Below, piece after piece: positions 1 through 5,294 of a stretch of DNA of 8,405 nt (its first letter is position 1; every line of letters begins with the position of its first letter). The position numbers and the translations under genes were made by a program. The DNA comes from Hyphomicrobiales bacterium (GTDB lineage Bacteria > Pseudomonadota > Alphaproteobacteria > Rhizobiales > Devosiaceae): NCBI GenBank assembly GCA_026989045.1, contig JALSJY010000236.1:1-8405 (forward strand). The letters run 5' to 3'. The notes below the pieces were generated by a model that had not been told where the DNA came from, ran no database searches, and saw only the letters and a program-made list of their open reading frames with translations.

Positions 1-795
1 CATAAATTTATAGCGCACAAATAAGCTAGCAATAATACACACCATCAACGCTCCAGCCAACGCAAGAGCAAGGTGCAGAACAGGTAGAGAAGCAAAGCCC
101 ATAGCAAACTCAGTTGGCGTTGCTGAGAACTGAGGCATAAATACCAGTGCGCCATTTATGCTTGCCCAAAGTGCCACAGCGCCAACAATAAGAAGCGGGC
201 GAGATGCAAAATATTCGACAATTTTAAATATATTTGGTGCAAAAACATATCCAACGTAAAAATAGATTAGATATTCAGAAAACTGGTTAAAGGCATAAAG
301 TGGTGTGTCCACTGGTAATATTTGTAATATCGCAGCACCTGCCAGCATTGCCCAGTGTGGAATTTTTAGCGAATGAGCAATTTTGGCAACAAGAGAAAAG
401 AAAGCTAAAATATAGATAAACCAAAGTAACGAATATGGTTCTATTATTGAACTTATTATTAAAGATAAGGCGTGTGCTGGGTGTGCAGAAAATACAGCAT
501 ATTTGAGAGTTATTATTATTGTAGCCCATAGAGCATAGAAATAAAAATAATGCACAAAACGTCTATCAAGATATGATTTCCAGTCTCGGCCAATAACTAG
601 CGATAAAAACAGACCTGAGAGAAGAAAAAATTCAGGCATTCTAAAGGGAGTAGCAAAGCCAATAATATAGTGTAAAAAACCAACATCATCGGTTGCTTTG
701 CCGACAGTATGGGCGACATAAAGCATAACCACCAAAATAATTGAAATTCCTTTGGCGCTATCAACCCATGTTAAACGATTGGTTTTTGTCATCAT
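1..795 (-). CDS. Acyltransferase-3 family integral membrane protein, partial (C-terminus beyond window)
   Basis: Open frame of 265 codons from ATG at 795 to the window edge with no stop, so the C-terminus is missing. The N-terminus reads WVDSAKGISIILVVM (residues 10-24), the usual first-helix signature of acyltransferase 3 / COG4763-type membrane proteins, followed by PFRMPEFFLLSGLF (50-63), also typical. Hydrophobic stretches lie near 16-30, 55-68, 81-102, 112-140, 172-190, 200-218 and 237-260, indicating a polytopic inner-membrane protein. Family members move acyl groups onto envelope sugars or other extracytoplasmic acceptors; the substrate cannot be told here. The K/R-x10-H motif of the first helix is altered: ten residues after K15 stands Y26, and the nearest His is H29. 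A second ATG follows the first (792), so the start may be residue 2. It lies downstream of purS on the same strand, but behind a gap of over 200 bases and a strong inverted repeat, so it probably has its own control. Family call firm, function unknown. Confidence 0.85.
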   Translation of the reverse strand, partial: MMTKTNRLTWVDSAKGISIILVVMLYVAHTVGKATDDVGFLHYIIGFATPFRMPEFFLLSGLFLSLVIGRDWKSYLDRRFVHYFYFYALWATIIITLKYAVFSAHPAHALSLIISSIIEPYSLLWFIYILAFFSLVAKIAHSLKIPHWAMLAGAAILQILPVDTPLYAFNQFSEYLIYFYVGYVFAPNIFKIVEYFASRPLLIVGAVALWASINGALVFMPQFSATPTEFAMGFASLPVLHLALALAGALMVCIIASLFVRYKFM

Positions 796-839
796 AACTC
801 ATCTGATTATTATATTTTTGTATAATAATCAGATGAGTT
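796..839. repeat. Perfect 19-bp inverted repeat abutting the acyltransferase start codon
   Basis: Arms 796-814 and 821-839 are exact reverse complements around a six-base spacer (815-820). The arm begins AACTCATCTGATTATTATA and has only four G/C pairs. No T-run follows on either strand, so it is a poor intrinsic terminator. On the minus strand the repeat ends at the base before the ATG at 795, so the ribosome-binding region of the acyltransferase lies inside it. It could be a dimeric repressor operator or an RNA hairpin limiting translation. The repeat is certain; the role is inferred. Confidence 0.9.
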
Positions 840-880
840 TGCGTATTGATAGTGAAGCTTGTTTTTAACCTTAACGCTTT

Positions 881-909
881 AGTATAAATGTTAAGCACTC
901 AGTTACTAA
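881..909 (-). promoter_or_regulatory. Possible promoter for the acyltransferase gene
   Basis: On the minus strand, TATACT (886-881) resembles a -10 box. It is preceded at 17 bases by TTAGTA (909-904), a weak -35. A six-base inverted repeat, CTTAAC at 870-875 and GTTAAG at 890-895, overlaps it and could be an operator. The region is AT-rich, so chance matches are likely; this is only a candidate. Confidence 0.2.
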
Positions 910-986
910 ATTACCGAGGAGTATGAAGATGCAAAGATTGCTAGCGTGAAAAGAAAGGCAGCAAAAAGTGATAGTTTAATGGTCAT
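906..986 (-). CDS. Possible 26-residue hydrophobic microprotein (hypothetical)
   Basis: An ATG at 986 opens 26 codons ending in TAG at 906. The peptide has a short basic start (MTIK), a hydrophobic core of about 14 residues (LSLFAAFLFTLAIF) and a Ser/Tyr-rich tail. It therefore looks like a signal peptide or a single membrane helix with almost nothing after it. AGGA at 1002-999 is a possible Shine-Dalgarno site, with a long 12-base spacer. That AGGA lies in a 14-base sequence identical to the one carrying the purS ribosome-binding site, which adds some support. The frame begins 33 bases past the purS stop and would be the third member of a purC-purS transcript. I recognise no family. It may equally be a chance frame in AT-rich spacer DNA. 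Confidence 0.35.
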   Translation of the reverse strand: MTIKLSLFAAFLFTLAIFASSYSSVI

Positions 987-998
987 GGTGATTGTGCG

Positions 999-1012
999 TC
1001 CTAAAATTTATA
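999..1012 (-). repeat. 14-base direct repeat, copy 2 (upstream of microORF)
   Basis: On the minus strand this reads TATAAATTTTAGGA. It is identical to the sequence at 1271-1284 in front of purS and contains a Shine-Dalgarno-like AGGA in both places. Identity stops at both ends, so if it is a duplication it is old or very short. Confidence 0.6.
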
Positions 1013-1019
1013 GTAATAA

Positions 1020-1262
1020 TTACTCAGTAATTTCGATGGTATAATTTTCAATCACTGTGTTAGCAAGTAGTTTTTCGCACATATCCTTAATTTTATTTTC
1101 AGCAGATGTTTTATCTTGCTCCTCAAGTGCAATATCAAAAATCTTGCCTTGGCGAACTGAATTTAAACCTTCAAAGCCAAGTGCGTTGAGCGAGCCTTTA
1201 ATGGCTTTGCCTTGTGGGTCTAATACACCATTTTTTAATGTTATAGTGACACGCGCTTGCAT
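1020..1262 (-). CDS. purS: Phosphoribosylformylglycinamidine synthase subunit PurS
   Basis: 80 residues, the normal length of PurS. The fold signature is clear: a beta-strand start MQARVTITLKNGVLDPQG (1-18), then the conserved stretch with GFEGLNSVRQGKIFDI (29-44), and a C-terminal strand ending YTIEITE. PurS is the small structural subunit that bridges PurL and the glutaminase PurQ in the cytoplasmic complex converting FGAR to FGAM in de novo purine synthesis. AGGA (1274-1271), eight bases ahead of the ATG, fixes the start. It lies 49 bases after purC on the same strand and is probably co-transcribed with it. Unlike many alphaproteobacteria, purQ does not follow; the next frame is a hydrophobic microORF and then an unrelated membrane protein, so purQ and purL must be elsewhere. 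Confidence 0.95.
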   Translation of the reverse strand: MQARVTITLKNGVLDPQGKAIKGSLNALGFEGLNSVRQGKIFDIALEEQDKTSAENKIKDMCEKLLANTVIENYTIEITE

Positions 1263-1270
1263 CTTTATAT

Positions 1271-1284
1271 TCCTAAAATTTATA
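1271..1284 (-). repeat. 14-base direct repeat, copy 1 (purS ribosome-binding region)
   Basis: TATAAATTTTAGGA on the minus strand, ending eight bases before the purS ATG. Its AGGA is the evident purS Shine-Dalgarno sequence. The same 14 bases recur at 999-1012. Confidence 0.6.
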
Positions 1285-1311
1285 CTGTTATTTATGTTAC
1301 CAGACTTGTAT

Positions 1312-2076
1312 TTAAGTTACTAATCTTGGGCCAGTAGCCAAAGCATTCTCTGTTTCTGCTAATATGCCTAAACGTTGTGCAACTTCATGATAGGCCTCTA
1401 TCATGTTACCGTTTCCCTCGCGAAATAGGTCTTTGTCGAGTTTTCTCTTGGTTTTGATATCCCAAAGACGACAGCTATCGGGTGAAATTTCATCGGCTAA
1501 AATGATACGCATCATGTCGCCTTCAAAATGACGGCCAACTTCAATTTTGAAATCAACCAATTGAATGCCAATACCCATGAACAAACCAGATAAAAAATCA
1601 TTCACTCGCACGGCGATTGACATAATGTCATCAAGCTCAGCTGGGTTTGCCCAACCAAATGCTGTGATATGTTCTTCGGATACCAGTGGATCACCAAGCT
1701 TGTCATCTTTATAGCAGAATTCAATTATTGAGCGAGGCAGACGAGTTCCTGTTTCTAGTCCCAAGCGCTTAGCAAGTGAGCCAGCAGCAACATTGCGCAC
1801 TATGATTTCAAGTGGAATAATTTCAACTTCTTTTATCAGTTGTTCGCGCATATTGAGGCGGCGAATAAAGTGGGTTTGAATACCAAGCTCATTAAGTTTG
1901 CTATAAATATATTCAGAGATACGATTATTTAGCACACCTTTGCCGTCAATTATTTCGTGCTTTTCTCCGTTACCAGCGGTGGCATCATCTTTGAAATGTT
2001 GAATTAGAGTTCCAGGTTGAGGCCCTTCATATAGAGTTTTGGCCTTGCCTTCATATATTTTGCGTCTACGTGACAT
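1312..2076 (-). CDS. purC: Phosphoribosylaminoimidazole-succinocarboxamide synthase (SAICAR synthetase)
   Basis: 254 residues, the usual length for alphaproteobacterial PurC. It joins CAIR and aspartate with ATP to give SAICAR in purine synthesis, in the cytoplasm. Visible motifs: the nucleotide-binding start YEGKAKTLYEG (8-18), the first SAICAR signature IIPLEIIVRNVAAGS (86-100), HITAFGW (136-142), the second signature LVDFKIEVG (173-181) and LADEISPDSCRLWD (193-206). The frame can be extended two codons to a TTG at 2082, but the ATG at 2076 gives the family's normal start, MSRRRKIYEG, and is preferred; the upstream AAAG is only a weak ribosome site. It is first of the purC-purS pair and divergent from the ATPase zeta gene, with 234 bases between them for both promoters. 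All core motifs are intact. Confidence 0.97.
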   Translation of the reverse strand: MSRRRKIYEGKAKTLYEGPQPGTLIQHFKDDATAGNGEKHEIIDGKGVLNNRISEYIYSKLNELGIQTHFIRRLNMREQLIKEVEIIPLEIIVRNVAAGSLAKRLGLETGTRLPRSIIEFCYKDDKLGDPLVSEEHITAFGWANPAELDDIMSIAVRVNDFLSGLFMGIGIQLVDFKIEVGRHFEGDMMRIILADEISPDSCRLWDIKTKRKLDKDLFREGNGNMIEAYHEVAQRLGILAETENALATGPRLVT

Positions 2077-2310
2077 GTGCAATTACTTTATTATGAAATG
2101 AATATGGTTGTTATTTACGTTATTGCGCTTGTTTGGAGTGAAAAAGCAAGTTTTTTTGCATGATTATCCCTATTAACAGTGGTTTTTTTTAGATTTTATA
2201 GTTTTACACAAATTAAAGCCGTTGATTTGATGCCACTAACAGCTTATGTGAATCACTATAGATGAAGTGCTGGTTTTTGCAGTAGAAATTTTTTTAAGTG
2301 AGGAAGAAAT
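2077..2310. promoter_or_regulatory. Divergent intergenic region holding the purC and zeta promoters
   Basis: No coding frame is convincing in these 234 bases between two divergently read starts, so promoters for both genes must lie here. A plus-strand candidate is TTGATT (2222-2227), 16 bases, TTATGT (2244-2249). GTGAATCAC at 2248-2256 is a small dyad. The zeta ribosome site GAGGA is at 2300-2304. The region has many A and T runs, so I do not trust any individual promoter box, and I see no riboswitch or strong operator. Confidence 0.4.
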
Positions 2311-2628
2311 ATGACAACATTTGATAAACGTGAAAAAGCTCAAGAGGCTAAATTTGCCCATGATGCTGATTTAACTTTTAAAGCAGAGTCGCGCCGAAAT
2401 AAACTTTTAGCAATATGGGTTGCTGATCTTATTGGGCATGCAGATGTAAATGCCTATATTGGCGAAGTTATTGCTTCTGACTTTGAAGAAGCAGGTGATG
2501 AAGATGTTTATCGCAAAATCAGCGCTGATTTAGAGGCTGCTGGTGCTGATGTGAGCGAGGAAGACTTGCGGGCTAAAATGTCTGAATTATTTGCTATAGC
2601 AAAACAAGAAATACTATCTGAGAGATAG
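2311..2628 (+). CDS. F1F0-ATPase inhibitor subunit zeta (DUF1476 protein)
   Basis: 105 residues, the family's typical length, beginning MTTFDKREKAQEAKFAHD and continuing RRNKLLAIWVADLIGH (28-43), then an acidic helical C-terminal half with DVSEEDLRAKM (80-90). This pattern is characteristic of the alphaproteobacterial DUF1476 family. Its member in Paracoccus denitrificans is the zeta subunit, whose N-terminal segment blocks rotation of F1-ATPase and prevents wasteful ATP hydrolysis. No signal peptide or membrane helix is present, so it is cytoplasmic and acts at the membrane-bound ATPase. GAGGA (2300-2304), six bases before the ATG, sets the start. It stands alone as a single-gene unit between a divergent purC and a convergent lexA. 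Its last codons form half of a hairpin, and a terminator follows. Function is by family; whether inhibition is strong in this species is unknown. Confidence 0.93.
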   Translation: MTTFDKREKAQEAKFAHDADLTFKAESRRNKLLAIWVADLIGHADVNAYIGEVIASDFEEAGDEDVYRKISADLEAAGADVSEEDLRAKMSELFAIAKQEILSER

Positions 2629-2634
2629 TATTTC
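2608..2634 (+). other. Perfect 12-bp hairpin enclosing the zeta stop codon
   Basis: Arms 2608-2619 and 2623-2634 are exact reverse complements with a three-base loop. The TAG stop at 2626-2628 lies in the right arm. The stem is mostly A/T, and only a short T-run broken by C follows, so it is not a standard terminator. It may shield the mRNA 3' end or slow ribosomes or polymerase ahead of the real terminator at 2674. Confidence 0.75.
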
Positions 2635-2673
2635 CTTGCATAGAGTGGTGATATCTTATTTTCTGATTCGATT

Positions 2674-2696
2674 AGGGTGCTTTTTGCGCCCTTTTT
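2674..2696 (+). terminator. Rho-independent terminator of the zeta gene
   Basis: AGGGTGC (2674-2680) pairs with GCGCCCT (2686-2692), with one T-G wobble, across a T5 loop. The run of five T ending at 2696 follows directly. It works only in the plus direction, since the reverse strand lacks a T-run after the stem. It lies 45 bases past the zeta stop and ends that transcript before the convergent lexA. Confidence 0.78.
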
Positions 2697-2794
2697 GTTG
2701 CTTGGCATTTGGTAAGAATATCAGACATGTTTTATTTTTTGAATATTAGAAAAACTATACCTAATTAGATTAAAGGAAAATGGCAGGAATTATC

Positions 2795-3514
2795 TTAATA
2801 TTTACGCAAAAGACCAACCAATTTGCCTTGAACTACAACTCGATCTGGCCCAAAAATCCGTGTTTCATAAGCTGGATTAGCTGCCTCAAGTGCAATTGTG
2901 CCATTTTTTTTACGCAATCTCTTTAATGTAGCTTCTTCATCATCAATAAGAGCTACAATAATTTCACCATTACCAGCAGTTTGTTGCTTATGAATAAGCA
3001 CAGTATCACCATCAAAAATACCAGCATCAATCATACTATCCCCCTTAACCTCTAACGCATAATGCTCCCCACCACCAAGCATCTCAGGAGGAACAGCAAT
3101 TGTGTGCGAATGATCTTGAATAGCAGCAATTGGCGTGCCAGCTGCAATAGAACCCATAACAGGCACACTAACCTGTTGAGAGGAGCTATCATGTCCGCCC
3201 GTTTCAACACTGCCTTTAGGCGTTGCAATTTTACCAAGATTTCCCTCAATCACACTTGGCTCAAACTTAGCTTTACGTCCACCAAGAGAAGGGTTCATAG
3301 AATCTGGTAATTTTATTATCTCAAGCGCTCTGGCTCTGTTTGGCAATCGTCTGATAAAGCCTCGCTCTTCAAGAGCAGAAATAAGCCTATGAATGCCAGA
3401 TTTTGATTTTAAATCAAGCGCGTCTTTCATTTCATCAAAAGAGGGTGGAATGCCGCTTTCTTTCATACGTTCGTGAATATACATCAATAGTTCATGTTGT
3501 TTACGCGTCAGCAT
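2795..3514 (-). CDS. lexA: LexA, SOS response repressor and self-cleaving protease
   Basis: 239 residues, normal for alphaproteobacterial LexA. Residues 1-68 form the winged helix DNA-binding domain, with SKSGIHRLISALEERGFI (37-54) covering the recognition helix and wing. A Ser/Gly-rich linker runs to about 115, then the S24 peptidase domain: Ala-Gly cleavage site A125-G126, nucleophile S160 in GDSM, and general base K198 in ATLKRL. All are intact, so RecA-stimulated autocleavage should work. It represses DNA repair genes until damage occurs. AGGGAG (3526-3521), six bases from the ATG, marks the start. Two GTTC-N7-GTTC type boxes just upstream indicate autorepression. It follows moeA on the same strand with 83 bases between and no visible terminator, so trp-moa read-through could also feed it. 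Confidence 0.97.
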   Translation of the reverse strand: MLTRKQHELLMYIHERMKESGIPPSFDEMKDALDLKSKSGIHRLISALEERGFIRRLPNRARALEIIKLPDSMNPSLGGRKAKFEPSVIEGNLGKIATPKGSVETGGHDSSSQQVSVPVMGSIAAGTPIAAIQDHSHTIAVPPEMLGGGEHYALEVKGDSMIDAGIFDGDTVLIHKQQTAGNGEIIVALIDDEEATLKRLRKKNGTIALEAANPAYETRIFGPDRVVVQGKLVGLLRKY

Positions 3515-3536
3515 AATAATCTCCCTAATAGAATCA

Positions 3537-3551
3537 GAACATATATAGAAC
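3537..3551 (-). promoter_or_regulatory. SOS box 1 upstream of lexA (LexA operator)
   Basis: The plus strand reads GAACATATATAGAAC, which is GTTC-N7-GTTC on the minus strand, an exact match to the direct-repeat LexA operator of Alphaproteobacteria. It lies 22 bases ahead of the lexA start codon, in the same reading direction as lexA. The AT-only spacer could include the -10 region, so bound LexA would block its own promoter. Confidence 0.88.
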
Positions 3552-3561
3552 TTGTTTACAC

Positions 3562-3576
3562 GTTCTTCTTATGTTC
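3562..3576 (+). promoter_or_regulatory. SOS box 2 upstream of lexA, inverted relative to box 1
   Basis: The plus strand reads GTTCTTCTTATGTTC, a second exact GTTC-N7-GTTC but in the opposite orientation to box 1. The centres are 25 bases apart. The pair fits a tightly autoregulated lexA promoter. It lies 21 bases past the moeA stop, so it could also hinder transcription arriving from moeA. Confidence 0.8.
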
Positions 3577-3597
3577 TGTAAAGAGAAAAATTATTTT

Positions 3598-4806
3598 TTA
3601 TAGTTTTATAATTTTCACAAGATCACCAGCTTTTAGTGCAGGTGAATTTTCATGGTGAATAATCAATGCGTTAGCAGTTGAAAATGATGTAAGATTAGCG
3701 CTATCAGTTTCACCAATCGGCTCAATCTTGGTTGCGCCATTTTCATCTGACACAATAATTGCGCGTATAAAATGCCGACGATTACCATTTGCACCAAGCC
3801 CACTTGAGAGTGGCAAAACCATCTGCTCACCAGATGTATTTTTTATGCCCAACATGGCTCTAATGGCAGGTAGAGTGGCAATGGTTGCAGTAACCATGGA
3901 AGAAACAGGATTGCCCGGCAGGCCAAAAATCAGTTTTTTGCTATAAGTGCCGAACATGAGCGGCTTGCCTGGTCTGATTGCTATTTTCCAAAAATCCATT
4001 TTCACCCCAAGTGATTTTAAGGTTGGTTGCACAAAGTCATATTTGCCAACACTTGCCCCGCCAGAAGTGATGATAATATCAGCATCACTATTTAAAATGT
4101 CCTTAAGGCGTGTTTTTAATTCCTGCTCATCATCTGGTGCAATTGGGTGATTCACAACGCTTGCACAAAACGGCGCTAATAGCGCAGATATACCATAAGG
4201 ATTTGATGAAATAATTTGCTCAGGTGAGGGTGTTGCGCCCGGTTCAACCAATTCATCACCAGTTGCTAAAATAGCAACATTTGGGCGCTTAAAAACCTCA
4301 ACCTTAGCATTATTTGACGCAGCGCAAAGTGAAATAGATGCGGGGTTTAGAATTGTGCCAATATCTAATAAAACCTGCCCCTTAGAGAAATCTTGCCCCA
4401 TTTTGCGTAAATGCTGGCCAGATTTTACTGATTTGCTAAAGATGATATTTTTACCGTTTGCTTTTATATTTTCTTGTATATCTTCTTGCATGACGATAGC
4501 ATCAACTCCTTTTGGAGTTGGCGCACCTGTAAAAATGCGAATACACTCACCTTGTTTAATTTCGCCAGCAAAACCCGCGCCAGCTTGGCTCATGCCAATT
4601 TCCTTAAGTGAAACATCGGGCTTTATGTCATTTGCTCTCACCCCATATCCGTCCATTGCACTGACATCAAAAGGTGGCTGGTTTAGCTTTGCTTTAAGAG
4701 GTTTGGCCAAAACTCTATTCGCAGCGTCAGAAATAGATATTATTTCTGTGCCAAGCGGTTTAGCGCTAGCAAAAATCTGCTCTAATGCTTGCTCAAGACT
4801 AATCAT
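3598..4806 (-). CDS. moeA: Molybdopterin molybdenumtransferase MoeA
   Basis: 402 residues, the expected size. MoeA inserts molybdate into adenylylated molybdopterin, the last common step of molybdenum cofactor synthesis, in the cytoplasm. Motifs in order: PPFDVSAMDGYGVRA (44-58), the GAPTPKGVDAIVMQED stretch (94-109), GDEL (183-186), SSNPYGI (200-206), TSGGASVGKYD (247-257, the MoCF-binding signature) and GLPGNPVSS (295-303); a C-terminal beta domain ends near GDLVKIIKL. No key motif is missing. The ATG at 4806 lies inside the end of moaC (8-base overlap), preceded by a GAGAGAAG purine-rich stretch, so translation is coupled. It is the last gene of the trp-moa run. The other cofactor genes (moaA, moaD, moaE, mobA) are not nearby, so the pathway is split across the genome. 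Confidence 0.95.
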   Translation of the reverse strand: MISLEQALEQIFASAKPLGTEIISISDAANRVLAKPLKAKLNQPPFDVSAMDGYGVRANDIKPDVSLKEIGMSQAGAGFAGEIKQGECIRIFTGAPTPKGVDAIVMQEDIQENIKANGKNIIFSKSVKSGQHLRKMGQDFSKGQVLLDIGTILNPASISLCAASNNAKVEVFKRPNVAILATGDELVEPGATPSPEQIISSNPYGISALLAPFCASVVNHPIAPDDEQELKTRLKDILNSDADIIITSGGASVGKYDFVQPTLKSLGVKMDFWKIAIRPGKPLMFGTYSKKLIFGLPGNPVSSMVTATIATLPAIRAMLGIKNTSGEQMVLPLSSGLGANGNRRHFIRAIIVSDENGATKIEPIGETDSANLTSFSTANALIIHHENSPALKAGDLVKIIKL

Positions 4807-5290
4807 TTTCTTCTCTCTTAAATATACCAGATTTTCCGCCAGATTTTTCTTCTAATCTAACAAAATTTATACTCATTGAGCGATCAATTGATTTAGCCAT
4901 ATCGTAAAGTGTGAGAGCCGCCACAGATGCCGCGCTCATTGCTTCCATTTCTACTCCCGTTTTATCGGTTGTTTGTGCAAGTGCAGAAATATTGATAATG
5001 TTTGGCTCGTTTGCACGGCTAATATCAACTTCAACTTTTGTGAGGGCAATTGGGTGGCAAAGCGGAATTAAATCAGCGGTTTTTTTAGCCGCCATAATGC
5101 CAGCAATTCTTGCAACTGCCAACGCATCTCCTTTTTTTAATGTGCCGCCAAAAATTGCATCAATTGTGTCTGGCTTGCCTATGACTTGAGCTGAGGCAAC
5201 AGCAATGCGCAGGGTTGCGGCTTTTTCACCTATGTCAACAATATGTGCTTCACCTTTTTTATTAAGATGGGTAAGGGGCTGCTCTTTCAT
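4799..5290 (-). CDS. moaC: Cyclic pyranopterin monophosphate synthase MoaC
   Basis: 163 residues, normal length. MoaC turns the cyclohydro-GTP intermediate made by MoaA into cyclic pyranopterin monophosphate, the first stable precursor of molybdenum cofactor. Visible: LTHLNKKGEAHIVDI near the start, LKKGD with the active-site-type K53, DLIPLCHPI (73-81), KTGVEMEA (110-117), LYDMAKSID (128-136) with D130 and K133 matching the E. coli catalytic pair, and the KSGGKSG tail (149-155). The usual Cys of the YDMCK motif is Ala here, which is common in the family and not catalytic. A strong AGGAG lies nine bases before the ATG, inside the last codons of trpC. Only four bases separate it from the trpC stop, and it overlaps moeA by eight bases, so it is firmly part of the trp operon. 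Confidence 0.96.
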   Translation of the reverse strand: MKEQPLTHLNKKGEAHIVDIGEKAATLRIAVASAQVIGKPDTIDAIFGGTLKKGDALAVARIAGIMAAKKTADLIPLCHPIALTKVEVDISRANEPNIINISALAQTTDKTGVEMEAMSAASVAALTLYDMAKSIDRSMSINFVRLEEKSGGKSGIFKREEND

Positions 5291-5294
5291 GGCT

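Noticed and set aside
287..529. 80-codon minus-strand frame inside the acyltransferase region
   Set aside because: It lies in another frame than the long acyltransferase reading frame, which has recognisable family motifs; a shadow frame.
916..949. GAGGAG followed at seven bases by ATG and a six-codon frame (MQRLLA) on the plus strand
   Set aside because: It looks like a leader peptide start, but no plus-strand gene or attenuator follows it and it lies antisense to the purS-side transcript. Probably chance.
1018..1032. AATTACT-C-AGTAATT dyad at the purS stop as a terminator
   Set aside because: One-base loop, all but two pairs A/T, and no T-run after it; too weak to call.
2077..2082. TTG start two codons upstream of the purC ATG
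   Set aside because: The ATG at 2076 gives the normal family N-terminus and the TTG has no better ribosome site.
3577..3600. AAAAATAATTTTT near the moeA stop as an intrinsic terminator
   Set aside because: The stem has no G/C pairs, so it would not form a stable terminator hairpin.
4355..4855. 166-codon plus-strand frame opposite moeA and moaC
   Set aside because: Antisense to two well-conserved genes, with no family features and no ribosome site; explained by codon bias of the sense strand.
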